From positions 1 through 49,323 of the forward strand of contig JAFXFO010000025.1 of NCBI GenBank assembly GCA_017520425.1: a DNA stretch of 49,323 bases, read 5' to 3'. Origin of the DNA: Lachnospiraceae bacterium (GTDB taxonomy: Bacteria; Bacillota; Clostridia; Lachnospirales; Lachnospiraceae). The notes under the pieces were generated by a model. It was given only the letters and a program-made list of their open reading frames with translations, searched no databases and was not told the origin of the DNA. Made by a program: the position numbers and the translations under genes. Of this stretch, positions 15,762-26,000 are shown piece after piece (the stretch's first letter is position 1; every line of letters begins with the position of its first letter).

Positions 15762-17168
15762 TTACTCACGTCCATCCCAACAATAGGTACAAAGCTTACT
15801 ACGGTCAATACCTACAGAATCCAGCATATCATCCAGTCGATGGTAACGCAGGGTAGTGAAGTTTAACTTCTTACAAATGCGGTCCACCATTTCCTGATAT
15901 TCTGCGGTTTCAGGATTTACATAGTTTATCAAATCTAAAGAACCGGATTCACCCTCCATCTCCTTAATCACTCTTCTGGTAATCAAATCCATCTCGGAAG
16001 AAGAACGGGAGAAGTTCAAATATTTACAGCCATACATAAGCGGCGGGCAGGCCGGACGAATGTGTACTTCCCTGGCACCACTTTGATATAAAAATTCGGT
16101 AGTTTCACCTAACTGGGTTCCTCTTACGATGGAATCATCAATCAAAAGAAGACTCTTGTCCTGAATCAAATCATGAACTGCTATCATCTTCATCTTAGCA
16201 ATCAGGTTACGCTGCTTCTGGATGGTAGGAGTAAAGGATCTGGACCAGGTAGGTGTATACTTAATAAAGGGTCTGGAAAAAGGAATTCCTGAACGGTTCG
16301 CATAACCGATAGCATGTGCCATACCGGAATCCGGTACACCTGCCACAATATCCGGCTTTACATTATCTCTATCTGCCAACTTGGCACCACAGTTATAGCG
16401 CATCTGCTCTACACTGATGCCTTCATAAGAAGAAGACGGATATCCATAATATATCCAAAGGAAGGTACAAATCTTCATATCCTTACCGGGCTGTACCAGA
16501 GTGGTTACGTACTCCGGAGTAATCACTGCGACTTCACCGGGGCCTAATTCTCTGACATCCTGATAGCCCAAATTCAAATAAGCAAAGCTTTCGAATGCGG
16601 CGCAGTAAGCATTATCCTTCTTACCGATGGCGATGGGAGTACGTCCCATCTTATCACGGGCCACATAAATTCCCTTAGGAGTCATCAGCATGATACTCAT
16701 AGAGCCCTCAATCAACTCCTGTGCATACTGGATACCCTCTACAACATTTTCTCTCTGATTGATGATGGATGCCACCAGCTCGGTAGCATTAATATCACCA
16801 CCGCTCATCTCCAGAAAGTGGGAATGTCCTCTATCAAAAAGCTCCTGTACGATTTTGTCCGTATTATTTATCTTACCTACGGTAGTAATCGCATAAGTTC
16901 CGTGATGGGAACGCACAATCAGGGGCTGGGGTTCATAATCGGAAATACAACCGATACCCAGATTGCCTACCATAGCATTTACATCCTTGTCAAATTTGGT
17001 ACGGAAAGGGGAATTCTCGATATTATGAATCGCTCTGTCGTATCCTTTCTCTTCACTGTATACAGCCATGCCCGCACGTCTGGTTCCTAAATGTGAATGA
17101 TAATCTGTTCCAAAAAACAAATCAAAAACACAATCTTCCTTTGAAGCTACGCCAAAAAAACCGCCCAT
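15762..17168 (-). CDS. Amidophosphoribosyltransferase homologue without N-terminal cysteine
   Basis: A 468-residue PurF-type protein: class II glutamine amidotransferase domain (about 1-230) and phosphoribosyltransferase domain (about 240-468). The N-terminus reads MGGFFGVAS where true PurF exposes a catalytic Cys after processing, so glutamine hydrolysis by the usual route is not expected. The PRPP loop LLLIDDSIVRGTQ is intact. Cysteines matching the Fe-S cluster ligands of Bacillus-type PurF remain (KICTF, YGCKY, CTYC). It may use ammonia, act on another amine, or be regulatory. Similar proteins occur in other Lachnospiraceae beside a normal PurF (recalled, not checked). It is followed by the HAD gene. 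Confidence 0.85.
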   Translation of the reverse strand: MGGFFGVASKEDCVFDLFFGTDYHSHLGTRRAGMAVYSEEKGYDRAIHNIENSPFRTKFDKDVNAMVGNLGIGCISDYEPQPLIVRSHHGTYAITTVGKINNTDKIVQELFDRGHSHFLEMSGGDINATELVASIINQRENVVEGIQYAQELIEGSMSIMLMTPKGIYVARDKMGRTPIAIGKKDNAYCAAFESFAYLNLGYQDVRELGPGEVAVITPEYVTTLVQPGKDMKICTFLWIYYGYPSSSYEGISVEQMRYNCGAKLADRDNVKPDIVAGVPDSGMAHAIGYANRSGIPFSRPFIKYTPTWSRSFTPTIQKQRNLIAKMKMIAVHDLIQDKSLLLIDDSIVRGTQLGETTEFLYQSGAREVHIRPACPPLMYGCKYLNFSRSSSEMDLITRRVIKEMEGESGSLDLINYVNPETAEYQEMVDRICKKLNFTTLRYHRLDDMLDSVGIDRSKLCTYCWDGRE

Positions 17169-17250
17169 TTTTACGACCTTCCTTCTTTCATTATTTACTC
17201 GACTAAATAATTATAGCCTACGTCAGTTTAGAAATCAATATAACAAAAAA

Positions 17251-17291
17251 CACAATGGTGAAAGTTTTTTTGTGTTTTTTTCACCATTGTG
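17251..17291 (-). terminator. Strong terminator of the amino acid ABC operon
   Basis: A perfect 13-bp stem (17251-17263 with 17279-17291) followed on the minus strand by TTTTTTG. It separates the ABC operon from the PurF-like gene, which must therefore have its own promoter in 17169-17250; none stands out. Confidence 0.9.
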
Positions 17292-17303
17292 CCTAAAATA
17301 TGA

Positions 17304-18053
17304 CTAGGTATTCATTTTTCCGATAAATTCTCTTACTCTTGAATTTTCGGATGCAAAAATCTCTTCAGGAGTACCCTGTTCCTGAATCACACCCTGTTCC
17401 ATAAAAATAATTCTATCTGAAACTTCCTTTGCAAACTGCATCTCATGGGTTACGATAATCATGGTCATATGCTCCTTTGCCAATTCCTTGATTACCTTCA
17501 ACACTTCGATGGTAAGCTCAGGGTCCAAGGCAGAGGTGGGCTCATCAAAGAACAAAATCTTGGGCTGTAGTGCCAACGCTCTGGCGATGGAAACACGCTG
17601 CTGCTGACCGCCGGAAAGCTGGTGAGGGTAGCTGTCCGCCTTGTCCTCCAGACCTAACTGCTTCAACAACTTGAGTGCTCTTTCCTGTGCCTCCTTTTTA
17701 GAAACCTTCTCCACACTGACAGGGGCATCAATAATATTCTTCATTACCGTATAATGAGGGAATAAATGAAAGCTCTGGAATACCAGACCAAAGCACTTCT
17801 TAATCTTCTTCAACTGCTTTTTAGGTGCATAAATACAAGGGTCCCCTGCTGCCGCAGTCTCACCCATATATACCAAATCACCGCCATCCATGGTTTCCAG
17901 CATGGTAGCACAACGAAGCAAAGTAGACTTACCGGAACCGGAAGGTCCGATAATGGATACCACTTCTCCTTCTTCCACGGAAAGAGAAATATCCTTTAAT
18001 ACTGCCAGTTCTCCAAAGTTCTTTCTTAAATGATTGATTTCTAACAGCTTCAT
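17304..18053 (-). CDS. Polar amino acid ABC transporter, ATP-binding subunit
   Basis: A 249-residue GlnQ/HisP-type ATPase. Walker A GPSGSGKST is at about 35-43, Q-loop LVFQSFHLFPHYTV, signature LSGGQQQR near 145, Walker B ILFFDEPTSALDPE, H-loop THEM. It follows the permease gene by 14 bases with a GGAGG-type ribosome site, and is the last gene of a binding protein-permease-ATPase operon. Confidence 0.95.
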   Translation of the reverse strand: MKLLEINHLRKNFGELAVLKDISLSVEEGEVVSIIGPSGSGKSTLLRCATMLETMDGGDLVYMGETAAAGDPCIYAPKKQLKKIKKCFGLVFQSFHLFPHYTVMKNIIDAPVSVEKVSKKEAQERALKLLKQLGLEDKADSYPHQLSGGQQQRVSIARALALQPKILFFDEPTSALDPELTIEVLKVIKELAKEHMTMIIVTHEMQFAKEVSDRIIFMEQGVIQEQGTPEEIFASENSRVREFIGKMNT

Positions 18054-18067
18054 CTCTTTCCTCCCTC

Positions 18068-18718
18068 CTAGCGATAATATGACAGTTTCTTTTCTATGAA
18101 TTCCATCACCGTTGCTACTAACAGATTAAATACATAATAGAACACACCGGCTGCCATCAGAGGCATGATACTGGTTTGTGCTGCACCAATCTGCTTCGCC
18201 ACGGTAAACATTTCCGCCAGAGAAATGGTAAATGCCAAAGAAGTATCCTTTACCAGAGTAATGGTTTCGTTGGTCACGGGAGGCAACACTCTCTTTATCA
18301 CCTGGGGCAAAATAATCTTAAAGAAGGTCTGACTTTTGCTGTATCCCAGTACCTCCGCAGCCTCATACTGTCCCAAGGGAATGGACTCTATACCGGCACG
18401 ATAGATTTCTGCAAAATATGCCGCATAATTAATCACAAACGCAATAATAACTGCCGGGAAACGATATCCTGTTCCCATCTTGATATCAAACACATAGAAG
18501 GGACCAAAATAAACCACTAATATCTGTAACATAAGTGGTGTACCGCGCATAATGGATATGTATGCCTTTACAAAGGTCCTGAGAATCACATTCTTAGACA
18601 TACGTCCGAATGCAATAATCATACCTAAGGGCATTGCAAATATAAGAGTGAGTGCGAAAACCTCTGCGGTCAACACAAAACCTTGTGCCAATTGCGAAAT
18701 CATGGATACCATGTTCAT
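18068..18718 (-). CDS. Polar amino acid ABC transporter, permease subunit
   Basis: A 216-residue HisM/GlnP-type permease with five predicted helices. The EAA loop (AAEVLGYSKSQTFFKIILPQVIKRVLPP, about 138-165) is intact and contacts the ATPase. Only one permease gene is present, so the channel is presumably a homodimer. Several Met codons near the start (residues 1, 3, 6) leave the exact start open; the first has a weak AGGG upstream. Confidence 0.92.
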   Translation of the reverse strand: MNMVSMISQLAQGFVLTAEVFALTLIFAMPLGMIIAFGRMSKNVILRTFVKAYISIMRGTPLMLQILVVYFGPFYVFDIKMGTGYRFPAVIIAFVINYAAYFAEIYRAGIESIPLGQYEAAEVLGYSKSQTFFKIILPQVIKRVLPPVTNETITLVKDTSLAFTISLAEMFTVAKQIGAAQTSIMPLMAAGVFYYVFNLLVATVMEFIEKKLSYYR

Positions 18719-18758
18719 AATCCCTAAACCAAACCTTTCTTATTCCCTAACAGAGATG

Positions 18759-18787
18759 AAGAGCTGTCACATAGTGCAACAGCTCTT
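18759..18787 (-). other. Intercistronic hairpin between binding protein and permease genes
   Basis: AAGAGCTGT (18759-18767) pairs with ACAGCTCTT (18779-18787). There is no proper T run, so partial termination or 3'-end protection is likely; this would give more binding protein than membrane subunits, common in such operons. Confidence 0.65.
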
Positions 18788-18793
18788 TGTAAA

Positions 18794-19582
18794 TTACTTT
18801 CCAAGACAAACGCTATCGGTCAATTTCCACTCCTCAGCGATCTTCATAAAGGTACCATCCTTTACCATCTCATCCAGAGTCTTCTGTACCTTATCTCTTA
18901 ATTCTTCATTGCCAAGCTTAAAGCCTACACCATACTGCTCGGTAGCCAGTTTTTCCTCCAGCATTACAAAAGCACCTGCTTCTCTTTTTTCAATCTGATA
19001 CTGTGCTACACCGATATCGATGGCTACTGCCTCAACAGCACCCTGCTCCAAATCCATGAATGCAGTATTGTAATCAGCATACTCAATTAATTCCTTGAAG
19101 GAATCACGTAATGCAATATTTTCTTTGTTCTCTTCATCATTCAATGCAGCCAGTGCAGAAGAATCCTTCTGAACTGCCACTACCTTACCTGCCAAATCAG
19201 CCTTAGACTTGATACCGGAATCACTTGCAACAACCACTACCTGGCTGTTATCCACATAGGGCTGTGACCAGGTATACTGATCCTCTCTGCCATTAATGGT
19301 GAAACCATTCCAAATACAGTCAATAGCGCCTGAAGACAATTCCATATCTTTAGCGTCCCAGTCAATGGGCTGCTTTACCAATTCCCAACCATTTCTGGCA
19401 CAAACCTCTGCTGCCAAATCCAGGTCAAAGCCTACGTACTCACCGCTCTCATTACGATATCCGTAGGGCGGGAACTCTGCATCAAAGCCTACCGTAAAAG
19501 CATTATCTGCCTTCTTACCGCATCCGGCAAACAAACCAACAGCCATCACAGCTACCAATAAACAACTAAATAATTTCTTCAT
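18794..19582 (-). CDS. Polar amino acid ABC transporter, substrate-binding lipoprotein
   Basis: A 262-residue family 3 solute-binding lipoprotein. Signal peptide MKKLFSCLLVAVMAVGLFAGC with Cys at about 21 for lipidation. The binding-fold opening FTVGFDAEFPPYGY, then GFDLDLAAEVC and the middle ISDP-like region AIDCIWNGFTINGRE, are typical of glutamine/histidine/cystine binders. I set the start at 19582 because GGAGG lies five bases upstream; the longer frame to 19621 would bury the signal peptide. It is the first gene of the operon. Ligand not determined. Confidence 0.93.
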   Translation of the reverse strand: MKKLFSCLLVAVMAVGLFAGCGKKADNAFTVGFDAEFPPYGYRNESGEYVGFDLDLAAEVCARNGWELVKQPIDWDAKDMELSSGAIDCIWNGFTINGREDQYTWSQPYVDNSQVVVVASDSGIKSKADLAGKVVAVQKDSSALAALNDEENKENIALRDSFKELIEYADYNTAFMDLEQGAVEAVAIDIGVAQYQIEKREAGAFVMLEEKLATEQYGVGFKLGNEELRDKVQKTLDEMVKDGTFMKIAEEWKLTDSVCLGK

Positions 19583-19677
19583 AATATCCTCCTTCGTATC
19601 CTTTTGATACTTTCCTGACATCTCCCCTCGTATTACTTTGCTATCACTTTAGCATGGTAATACATCAATCTGCAAGT

Positions 19678-19706
19678 ATGTTACCATACCACCCAAACAA
19701 TGTCAA
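19678..19706 (-). promoter_or_regulatory. Candidate promoter of the amino acid ABC operon
   Basis: On the minus strand TTGACA (19701-19706) directly after the stop of the upstream gene, 17 bases, TAACAT (19678-19683). An ATGGTAA/TTACCAT inverted repeat (19654-19660 with 19680-19686) overlaps the -10 and could be an operator. Confidence 0.6.
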
Positions 19707-20885
19707 CTATTGCATAGCCGGATAACGCTTTTCAAACGCCTCCAGCTTAGCGCTAATCTCTTCATCATATTCCGGATGAAATATCACTATCTCCTGAATC
19801 TCAGCTTTCAGATTCTTAATAATTTCACTGTTATAACTCATCTGTTTGCGCAAAGCCTGACGTCTGATAATCAGCTCATGACGCATTTCCACCAGTTCTT
19901 TACGATTCAGTAAAGCATCCACATGTGCAAGGAAACGCTCCGGATACCGCACTCTCTGGCGACTCAGTTGCTCCGTCAGCTGTTTGATATAATACTCTCG
20001 CTTCGCCTCTGCTTCTTCGTACTGTTTTCGTTCCTCTTTCTCATTCAGATACTGCTTAAACTGCTTTTCCAGCACCTTACCGCTTTCTACCTGATATTTC
20101 AGATATAGGTAATTTAGTAGATTCGTATTGTTTACGTATCTTATCTTCACCTTATTCTGAAGCTGAATCAGCTTATTGGAAGCCTTCTCCACACGGGTCA
20201 GTTCTTTCCGGGCATCCGTATATTTAAACCAGATTACGGTAACCGCTATGGCCACCGTCACTACTGACACCAGATATCCGGCCCAGGTTTCCATCTGAAA
20301 ACCATATTGCAGAATCAATAAAATAATAACACAAACCGCCAAGGCCGCCGTAAAAGTCCACATCAGCTTCCACAGACTAACCATCATGCCGATCAGCTCA
20401 TCCCTACGATAGGCATAAGCATGCCTTTCTCTGGACAAACGCTGCATATCCTGCTTCACCACCTTGGCATAGTCTTCCGCTTCCTTCAGCTTCTGTATGC
20501 CGGTTTCCAACTCTTCTTCCTTTTCCTTCATGGCATAATAAACAGAGTCCGGCATTCGGTTTGCCTTTTCCAGATAATCCCAACGTTCCTGCTCCACCAC
20601 TCTCAAACGTTTGGCGGAAACCATTAAAGCATCCTGCTCATCCTGAGGTAAGGCTTCTACCTCCTCCGTATCGGTCAGATATGCAGTCACCAAAGAATAC
20701 TCTCCGCTTAAAAGCTCCAGTTCCTTGGCAGCAACCGTCATTTGGTCCAGACAATCACTCACAAAGCTTTCCCGTTCCTCGTGATTCTCAAAATTTACGC
20801 CGTCTCTGGTATATATAATCTCGTTCCAGTCCTCTTCTTCATAGGACCGTTTCTTTTTTCCAAAAAGCTTTTGCCAAAACTTCAT
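19707..20885 (-). CDS. Coiled-coil protein with two membrane helices, unknown function
   Basis: A 392-residue protein. Basic N-terminus (KFWQKLFGKKKR), a charged helical region with coiled-coil character (about 45-165), two adjacent membrane helices (about 176-197 and 205-222), then a second long coiled coil (about 225-385). Both coiled coils should face the same side, probably the cytoplasm. No family is recognised. It is the last gene of the operon with the DUF5717-like, Hsp70-like and TPR-like genes and could anchor their products to the membrane; that is inference from position. ATG at 20885 is chosen; an in-frame TTG three codons earlier is less well placed. Confidence 0.7.
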   Translation of the reverse strand: MKFWQKLFGKKKRSYEEEDWNEIIYTRDGVNFENHEERESFVSDCLDQMTVAAKELELLSGEYSLVTAYLTDTEEVEALPQDEQDALMVSAKRLRVVEQERWDYLEKANRMPDSVYYAMKEKEEELETGIQKLKEAEDYAKVVKQDMQRLSRERHAYAYRRDELIGMMVSLWKLMWTFTAALAVCVIILLILQYGFQMETWAGYLVSVVTVAIAVTVIWFKYTDARKELTRVEKASNKLIQLQNKVKIRYVNNTNLLNYLYLKYQVESGKVLEKQFKQYLNEKEERKQYEEAEAKREYYIKQLTEQLSRQRVRYPERFLAHVDALLNRKELVEMRHELIIRRQALRKQMSYNSEIIKNLKAEIQEIVIFHPEYDEEISAKLEAFEKRYPAMQ

Positions 20886-20917
20886 GCTTTTCAAATCCTT
20901 CCGCTTTCCGTTGCTTC

Positions 20918-21760
20918 TTAGATATAGTTTCTGTATTCTTCCTGAATCATGTTTATCATCTGGTCACACTCACTGTAATACTTGTGATTGTCACCCGTCA
21001 TACGCCAGGAGCGCATATTCTCCAGTCCCATTCCACTCTCTGAGGTATTCCATTGTTCTCCTACTTCCTGCATATTCTTTTCAATCTGCATGGATATCTC
21101 ATAACATTCCGGATGCTTTGCCATCAGTGCCACATATTCCTGCTGCGGAAGTTCCATTCTTCTGGCCAGAAAATAATTCTTAATGGTCTCCGGGTCCTTC
21201 TTCCAATCATAGGAGATTCGAAAACTGGCTGCCGCATGCTTGTACAAAAACATATGGGCATACACTACACCGCGATTAAAATACAAATCCGCCACAAAAG
21301 AAGCCTTCTTGGTATCCCTTTCTGCCTCTTCTCCCATCTCTTCAATCAGTTTATCATAAGCCTCTATGGCCGCATGATATTTCTTCTTCTCCATCAGATG
21401 GTCGGCCTGACGTTTCTTCTTTTCATAATCCGTAAGACCCGAACCGAGACGTACTGCATCTTCGATTTCCCTGACTTCTGCCTCTTCAAAAAAACCCACA
21501 TAATCCAGTATGCTTGTAACGAAATCGCTTAAAGTGCCCTTCTGATGCACCATGGGATACAGTTCCCTGGCCAAATCCGGCACCTGACAATCCGAACCGA
21601 TAAAATGCAACAACTCATCATTCATTATCTCTGTTCCAAGCAAAAAAGCATGCTGCTTCAGACAGTATGCAAGCTCTTCCATACAGTAAACCATAAGTCC
21701 AAGGCTTTCAAAACAATATGCATTTGTGGCATAATTTCCCACACATAATCTTGCCTTCAT
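20918..21760 (-). CDS. TPR-like protein of the DUF5717/DUF5716 operon
   Basis: A 280-residue soluble, helical, Tyr- and Cys-rich protein. The N-terminal half (MKARLCVGNYATNAYCFESLG) is distinctive. Residues about 120-200 contain two degenerate TPR units (ADHLMEKKKYHAAIEAYDKLI and a second beginning ADLYFNRGVVYAHM). No enzyme motif is visible. Start at 21760 has AGAGG six bases upstream; the longer TTG start at 21778 would overlap the previous stop. It lies 14 bases after the Hsp70/actin-like gene. TPR units usually bind protein tails, so an adaptor role within this operon is plausible but unproven. Confidence 0.7.
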   Translation of the reverse strand: MKARLCVGNYATNAYCFESLGLMVYCMEELAYCLKQHAFLLGTEIMNDELLHFIGSDCQVPDLARELYPMVHQKGTLSDFVTSILDYVGFFEEAEVREIEDAVRLGSGLTDYEKKKRQADHLMEKKKYHAAIEAYDKLIEEMGEEAERDTKKASFVADLYFNRGVVYAHMFLYKHAAASFRISYDWKKDPETIKNYFLARRMELPQQEYVALMAKHPECYEISMQIEKNMQEVGEQWNTSESGMGLENMRSWRMTGDNHKYYSECDQMINMIQEEYRNYI

Positions 21761-21774
21761 AAATACCTCTTTCG

Positions 21775-23028
21775 TCAATCCAGCAGTATATCCTTCTGCC
21801 AGGTGGTTTCTACCGGCTCCCTAAACATTCCAAAGCCCAAATCTTCTATCTCCACATTGATTCGTTTTTCTTCCGGCATGGTGAAATTCATATAAATTCG
21901 AGTGGTCTCACCCTCTTTTAAATACAAACCGTCCAAGGGTATTTCCACGATGCTGACTTTGCCGCCAAGCATGGGAGTCACAACCAACTCCAATCTGCTT
22001 TCATCCTGCAGATAAATCTCACACTCAAAAGCGATATCTCTCCAATCCACACCCGCATCTAATATGGCAAAATAGGAATCCTGTCCTCTTTTCCACACAA
22101 ACATACCAATATTAGCCTTCAGCTTATCCTCGCCCAAGAATACATATTCTTTTCCCAATTTGCTTGGTATCAAACGTTCCTGGAGACAATAACAGGCACC
22201 CTTGCTGTATAGGTTGTTTCCCTGGAATACTCTGCGGCCCTCACAAAGATACTTCAAAGAACCTTCCATCCATCCGCCGGAAAACTTCTCCCCAATCAGA
22301 TAAACGGATGAAATATCCTCTTCCTCCATAACACCCTTGGCCATACGCAGAAATTCATTGTCACCCCCTATAAAGGCGCCCTCCTGCTTCTCCACATAAG
22401 CCACTATGGGTGTGGTCTTGGCATTCTTTTTGAGCTTCATTGTTATCAGGGAATCCCCGCGATAGTCAAAAAGTATGGCCTGTTCCTGCCAAAGCTCAGG
22501 CTGCTGATGCAGCATATATCCATAGAAGCTCTCTTCATAGCTTTGAAAAAACACCTTGGTTCCGCGAAGCTCCAAACCGTTAACCATCATAGTCAATACT
22601 TCAATCAACCGTGGTGTCAGCACCTCACAGGTAAAAAGAATTGCATAAATACGGTCCGGTGTGGCTATGGAAGACAAAAGTCCCAGACTGCGCTTCACAA
22701 ACAAGGTAAGCAGGGAAACCGGATCATATCCTTTGCCCCCCACCTGTATCATCTCACCCCGGATGGCCAGGTTCAATAAATCATCCACCAGAATACCTTC
22801 AAAGGGATCATTCTCATAAAAGCGGACTGCATCCTTACCGAACAACCACTGATTCACACCGCACTTTTTGCAAAGCACGGTAGGAATATCATAATTCTCC
22901 TGTCCTGCCACTGCCGTAAAGGTTTCTACCTTACTACCGTTTTTCAAATACCGATAACTGATTTGGGAGCAGGTATTCGTCAAATCATATCCAATTATTA
23001 TATTTTCATTTGCTGAATTCAGTAACAC
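21775..23028 (-). CDS. Hsp70/actin-fold (ASKHA-like) protein, DUF5716-like
   Basis: A 417-residue cytoplasmic protein. The layout of an actin/Hsp70 ATPase is visible: phosphate-1 strand IIIGYDLTNTCSQIS (about 10-24, Asp15), phosphate-2 strand LFDYRGDSLITMKL (about 186-199, Asp188), and adenosine-site SVYLIGEKFSGGW (about 241-253) leading to SKGACYCLQ. The usual Gly-rich turns are eroded, so ATP hydrolysis is uncertain. A beta-rich C-terminal domain follows (about 305-417). I believe it is the family called DUF5716, from memory. It starts at GTG (23028) with AGGAGG six bases upstream. The neighbours are the 1184-residue protein before and the TPR-like protein after. Confidence 0.75.
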   Translation of the reverse strand: MLLNSANENIIIGYDLTNTCSQISYRYLKNGSKVETFTAVAGQENYDIPTVLCKKCGVNQWLFGKDAVRFYENDPFEGILVDDLLNLAIRGEMIQVGGKGYDPVSLLTLFVKRSLGLLSSIATPDRIYAILFTCEVLTPRLIEVLTMMVNGLELRGTKVFFQSYEESFYGYMLHQQPELWQEQAILFDYRGDSLITMKLKKNAKTTPIVAYVEKQEGAFIGGDNEFLRMAKGVMEEEDISSVYLIGEKFSGGWMEGSLKYLCEGRRVFQGNNLYSKGACYCLQERLIPSKLGKEYVFLGEDKLKANIGMFVWKRGQDSYFAILDAGVDWRDIAFECEIYLQDESRLELVVTPMLGGKVSIVEIPLDGLYLKEGETTRIYMNFTMPEEKRINVEIEDLGFGMFREPVETTWQKDILLD

Positions 23029-23045
23029 CCGTTTCCTCCTGGCTA

Positions 23046-26000
23046 TTATCTGGGAACAAACAGCTCCCTGTTATAGAAATTGGTTTTGTAATACTCTTCC
23101 AACAAATTGTCGAAGGTACTGTAATCCTGCATGGTTTTACTGATAATCATATCGTTAATCATGCCATACCTTCCGGACAATTCCTCACCCAGCATTTCCA
23201 CTCTCTGCATGGTACCACTCTGGGTCAATTTATCTTCTGCTTCCCCTCTCTCCACGATGTAGTATTGCACACTCTCACCGAAGAAAAGGATAAATTCTTT
23301 TACGAAAATACCTTCCTTTACCTGATTCATGGGCTCCATCAGATATTCACCCTCGTCCGTATCCTCTCTCGTAATCAGGTAATAAATCACCGGCTGTACC
23401 TGTGAATCCGCATGGTATTCCACAATGGTTCTGTCCTCCAAAAGAGTGGATAAGGTGCTGTACTCACGAAGTTCCATCAGACAGCTTAAGCGAATACCCT
23501 TCTTCAACACCGAATCCAGGAAATAACGTATCACGGGAGTATCCGCATCCTGTATTTCCTCACGATTCTCTGCATAATACTTCAAATACGCCAACTGACA
23601 GATTTCATCCACCGATTGACCGCTGCTTTGCAAACGGCTGATTTCCAACAGGACTTCTCTCTGAATCAGATGGTCTCGAACAAAGTAATCATAACTATGC
23701 TTTGCAAGGTACGCTCTTACCAGTTCCTCATCCTTACCGGACAAAACCAGTTCCTTGAAAACCTGCGACTGTTCCGCTACGAAGTAGCCGGAAAACAGTG
23801 TCTGTTCCACAAACCTTCTGCAAAAGTCCTGCATAGGCAGGGTATATTCTTTAGAAGCCTTCCAAATCTTTTTCAAATCTCTCAAAAGACCTTGATAATG
23901 CTCTGACAGATAGGCAATCAGATTGCCGCTGTATACGCCCTTGTCCAATAAAGCAAAAGCATACAGTACCAGCTCATACTGATACTCATTACAGCACTTC
24001 TCTATCCTGTCTTCCAACAGGGAAAGGAGTATCTTGTCCTCCACCTTACAGTTGCCGTACCGCAGGATCCAATCATATGCCAAATCCATGCTGCCGCACA
24101 GTACCATGTATCGGACAGCTTCCCCACGTTGGGTGGCAGACATGAAGCTTCCCGCCAGTGTATTCAGATAATCCGACAAGCCCTTTCTGTCATCTCTCTG
24201 ATAATAATATTGCATAATGCGAATGGCAACATCTCCTCTCACTCCGTCCGCCAAATAAGCGTAACGGGCCAGACGTCTCCAACGCTCCACTTCCATATCC
24301 TGGTTTGCAATCCCTTTCTGGGGTCTTTCATACATGTAGATATCCAACGCCGGATTGTCCTTCACCACTGCCAGAATATCATCCAACAGTTCCGACGGTA
24401 GTACCAGTTCCTCTGCTTTATAAGCGATATTGCAAGCAAAACGGATGCCCTGATGATTCTCAAACAAAATCATATTGGCTTTGCCGTACAGAGGTACCCA
24501 GGCTTTCCTGCCGGACAGGGGATACTTTTGCTCCTGTAAATGGTTGGGCTGACATACCACCACATACTTCATGTCATCCTGCTCCAGAGTGATTTCATGT
24601 GTAAAATACAGGAAGGAGAGGTTCTTGATGTCGGCTTCATCCAATTTATTGCCGGACAGGAAATGCCTATATAAATATGCCAGATGCTTATTTATACGTC
24701 TTTTTCCTACCTGCTCTCTCACAAAAAGCTCCATGCGGGGACGATAATTCTGATAAATCTCTGCCAGCATCCTTTCCCGCTTGGTCACGTAATAGAATAA
24801 ATATGCATTATGTAAATAGTCCAAATTGGTCTGGTACATAAAATACAAAAGTACCTGTTTGGGGATGTCCTCGTCCTTCCCCAAATCCATGGACATCATA
24901 TAATACTCGTACAAATTGGTGATGCGAAGCTCTGCTACCACACCCTTGACCAGCCATTCATGTGCTTCTCCATCCAGTCTGTTTCCCTTAATCAGCTGAG
25001 TACAGATTTCCTTCAAAATCCGCTCATCCGCCTTTTTGGTATAAGCCTGTGTCAGGAATCCGAACAATAGGGGGTGGAATTCCTTTACTCTCTCAGCCAG
25101 ATATACTACCTGCTCCAGTACCTCGATGCCTGCATTCCCCTGCTTTTTGCCAAAATACAACACCTGCATCTCGAAAGCATCCAATCGTCTAAGCAATGTG
25201 GGATTCTCGTTCACCAAAAGCCATGCTTCCAAATAAATCAAGGGACTTCTGCATCCGTTTTCAAACTGCTCCTGAAGGAAGTTCCATCGAGCCATAGGCT
25301 CCCTGTCATACTCTTCAGACATGAACAGTAGCAACCAAGCCACTCTCCAGTCTCTTCCGGACTCTTTGTAGATTCTTTCCACCTGCCACTTCATATCAAA
25401 GTCACGGTCATCCTTACGATACAAAGTATTCAGGTAATAATAATATGCTTCTAAAGTAGGGGACTGGGATTTACTTAACAGTTCTCCCACATGCTCCAGA
25501 ATCCATCCCGCTTCATTCATCTGCTCCTTAGTTATCAGAAGATGCGCCTGAAACAATCTGGTAGCCGCATCCTTTTCATTGGCGCTTACCATACGGTCAA
25601 TAATAGGGGTTATCTCCCTCAGCCAATCCGCTTTCTTCGTTTTCTCCAGTCGGAAGTTGATAAATGTGCTTACCAGCTCCGGCATATTCTTTTTGTACTC
25701 CAGCCGCTCTGCTCTCGCTTCTTTATCATAACTTTTCTTTGCAATGGTAATGGGCACCTCAACAGTCATATGGGCACACTTTAACACAAGCTTTCCCATA
25801 TTTTTGCCGGCGTGAAGCACGGACGGGTCTATAAACAGAGGAAGGGTATAACGGTTCCCCAGGAAATCATCCTCTGTAATCACGTCCTTTTCCGTAAACA
25901 AAAAGTCTCCCTCACAATAAACCTCTAACCGGGTATATCCCCAGCCATTACGGAAAATATTAACAGGTTGCTCCGTCACTCCTGACGGATTTTCCAAATA

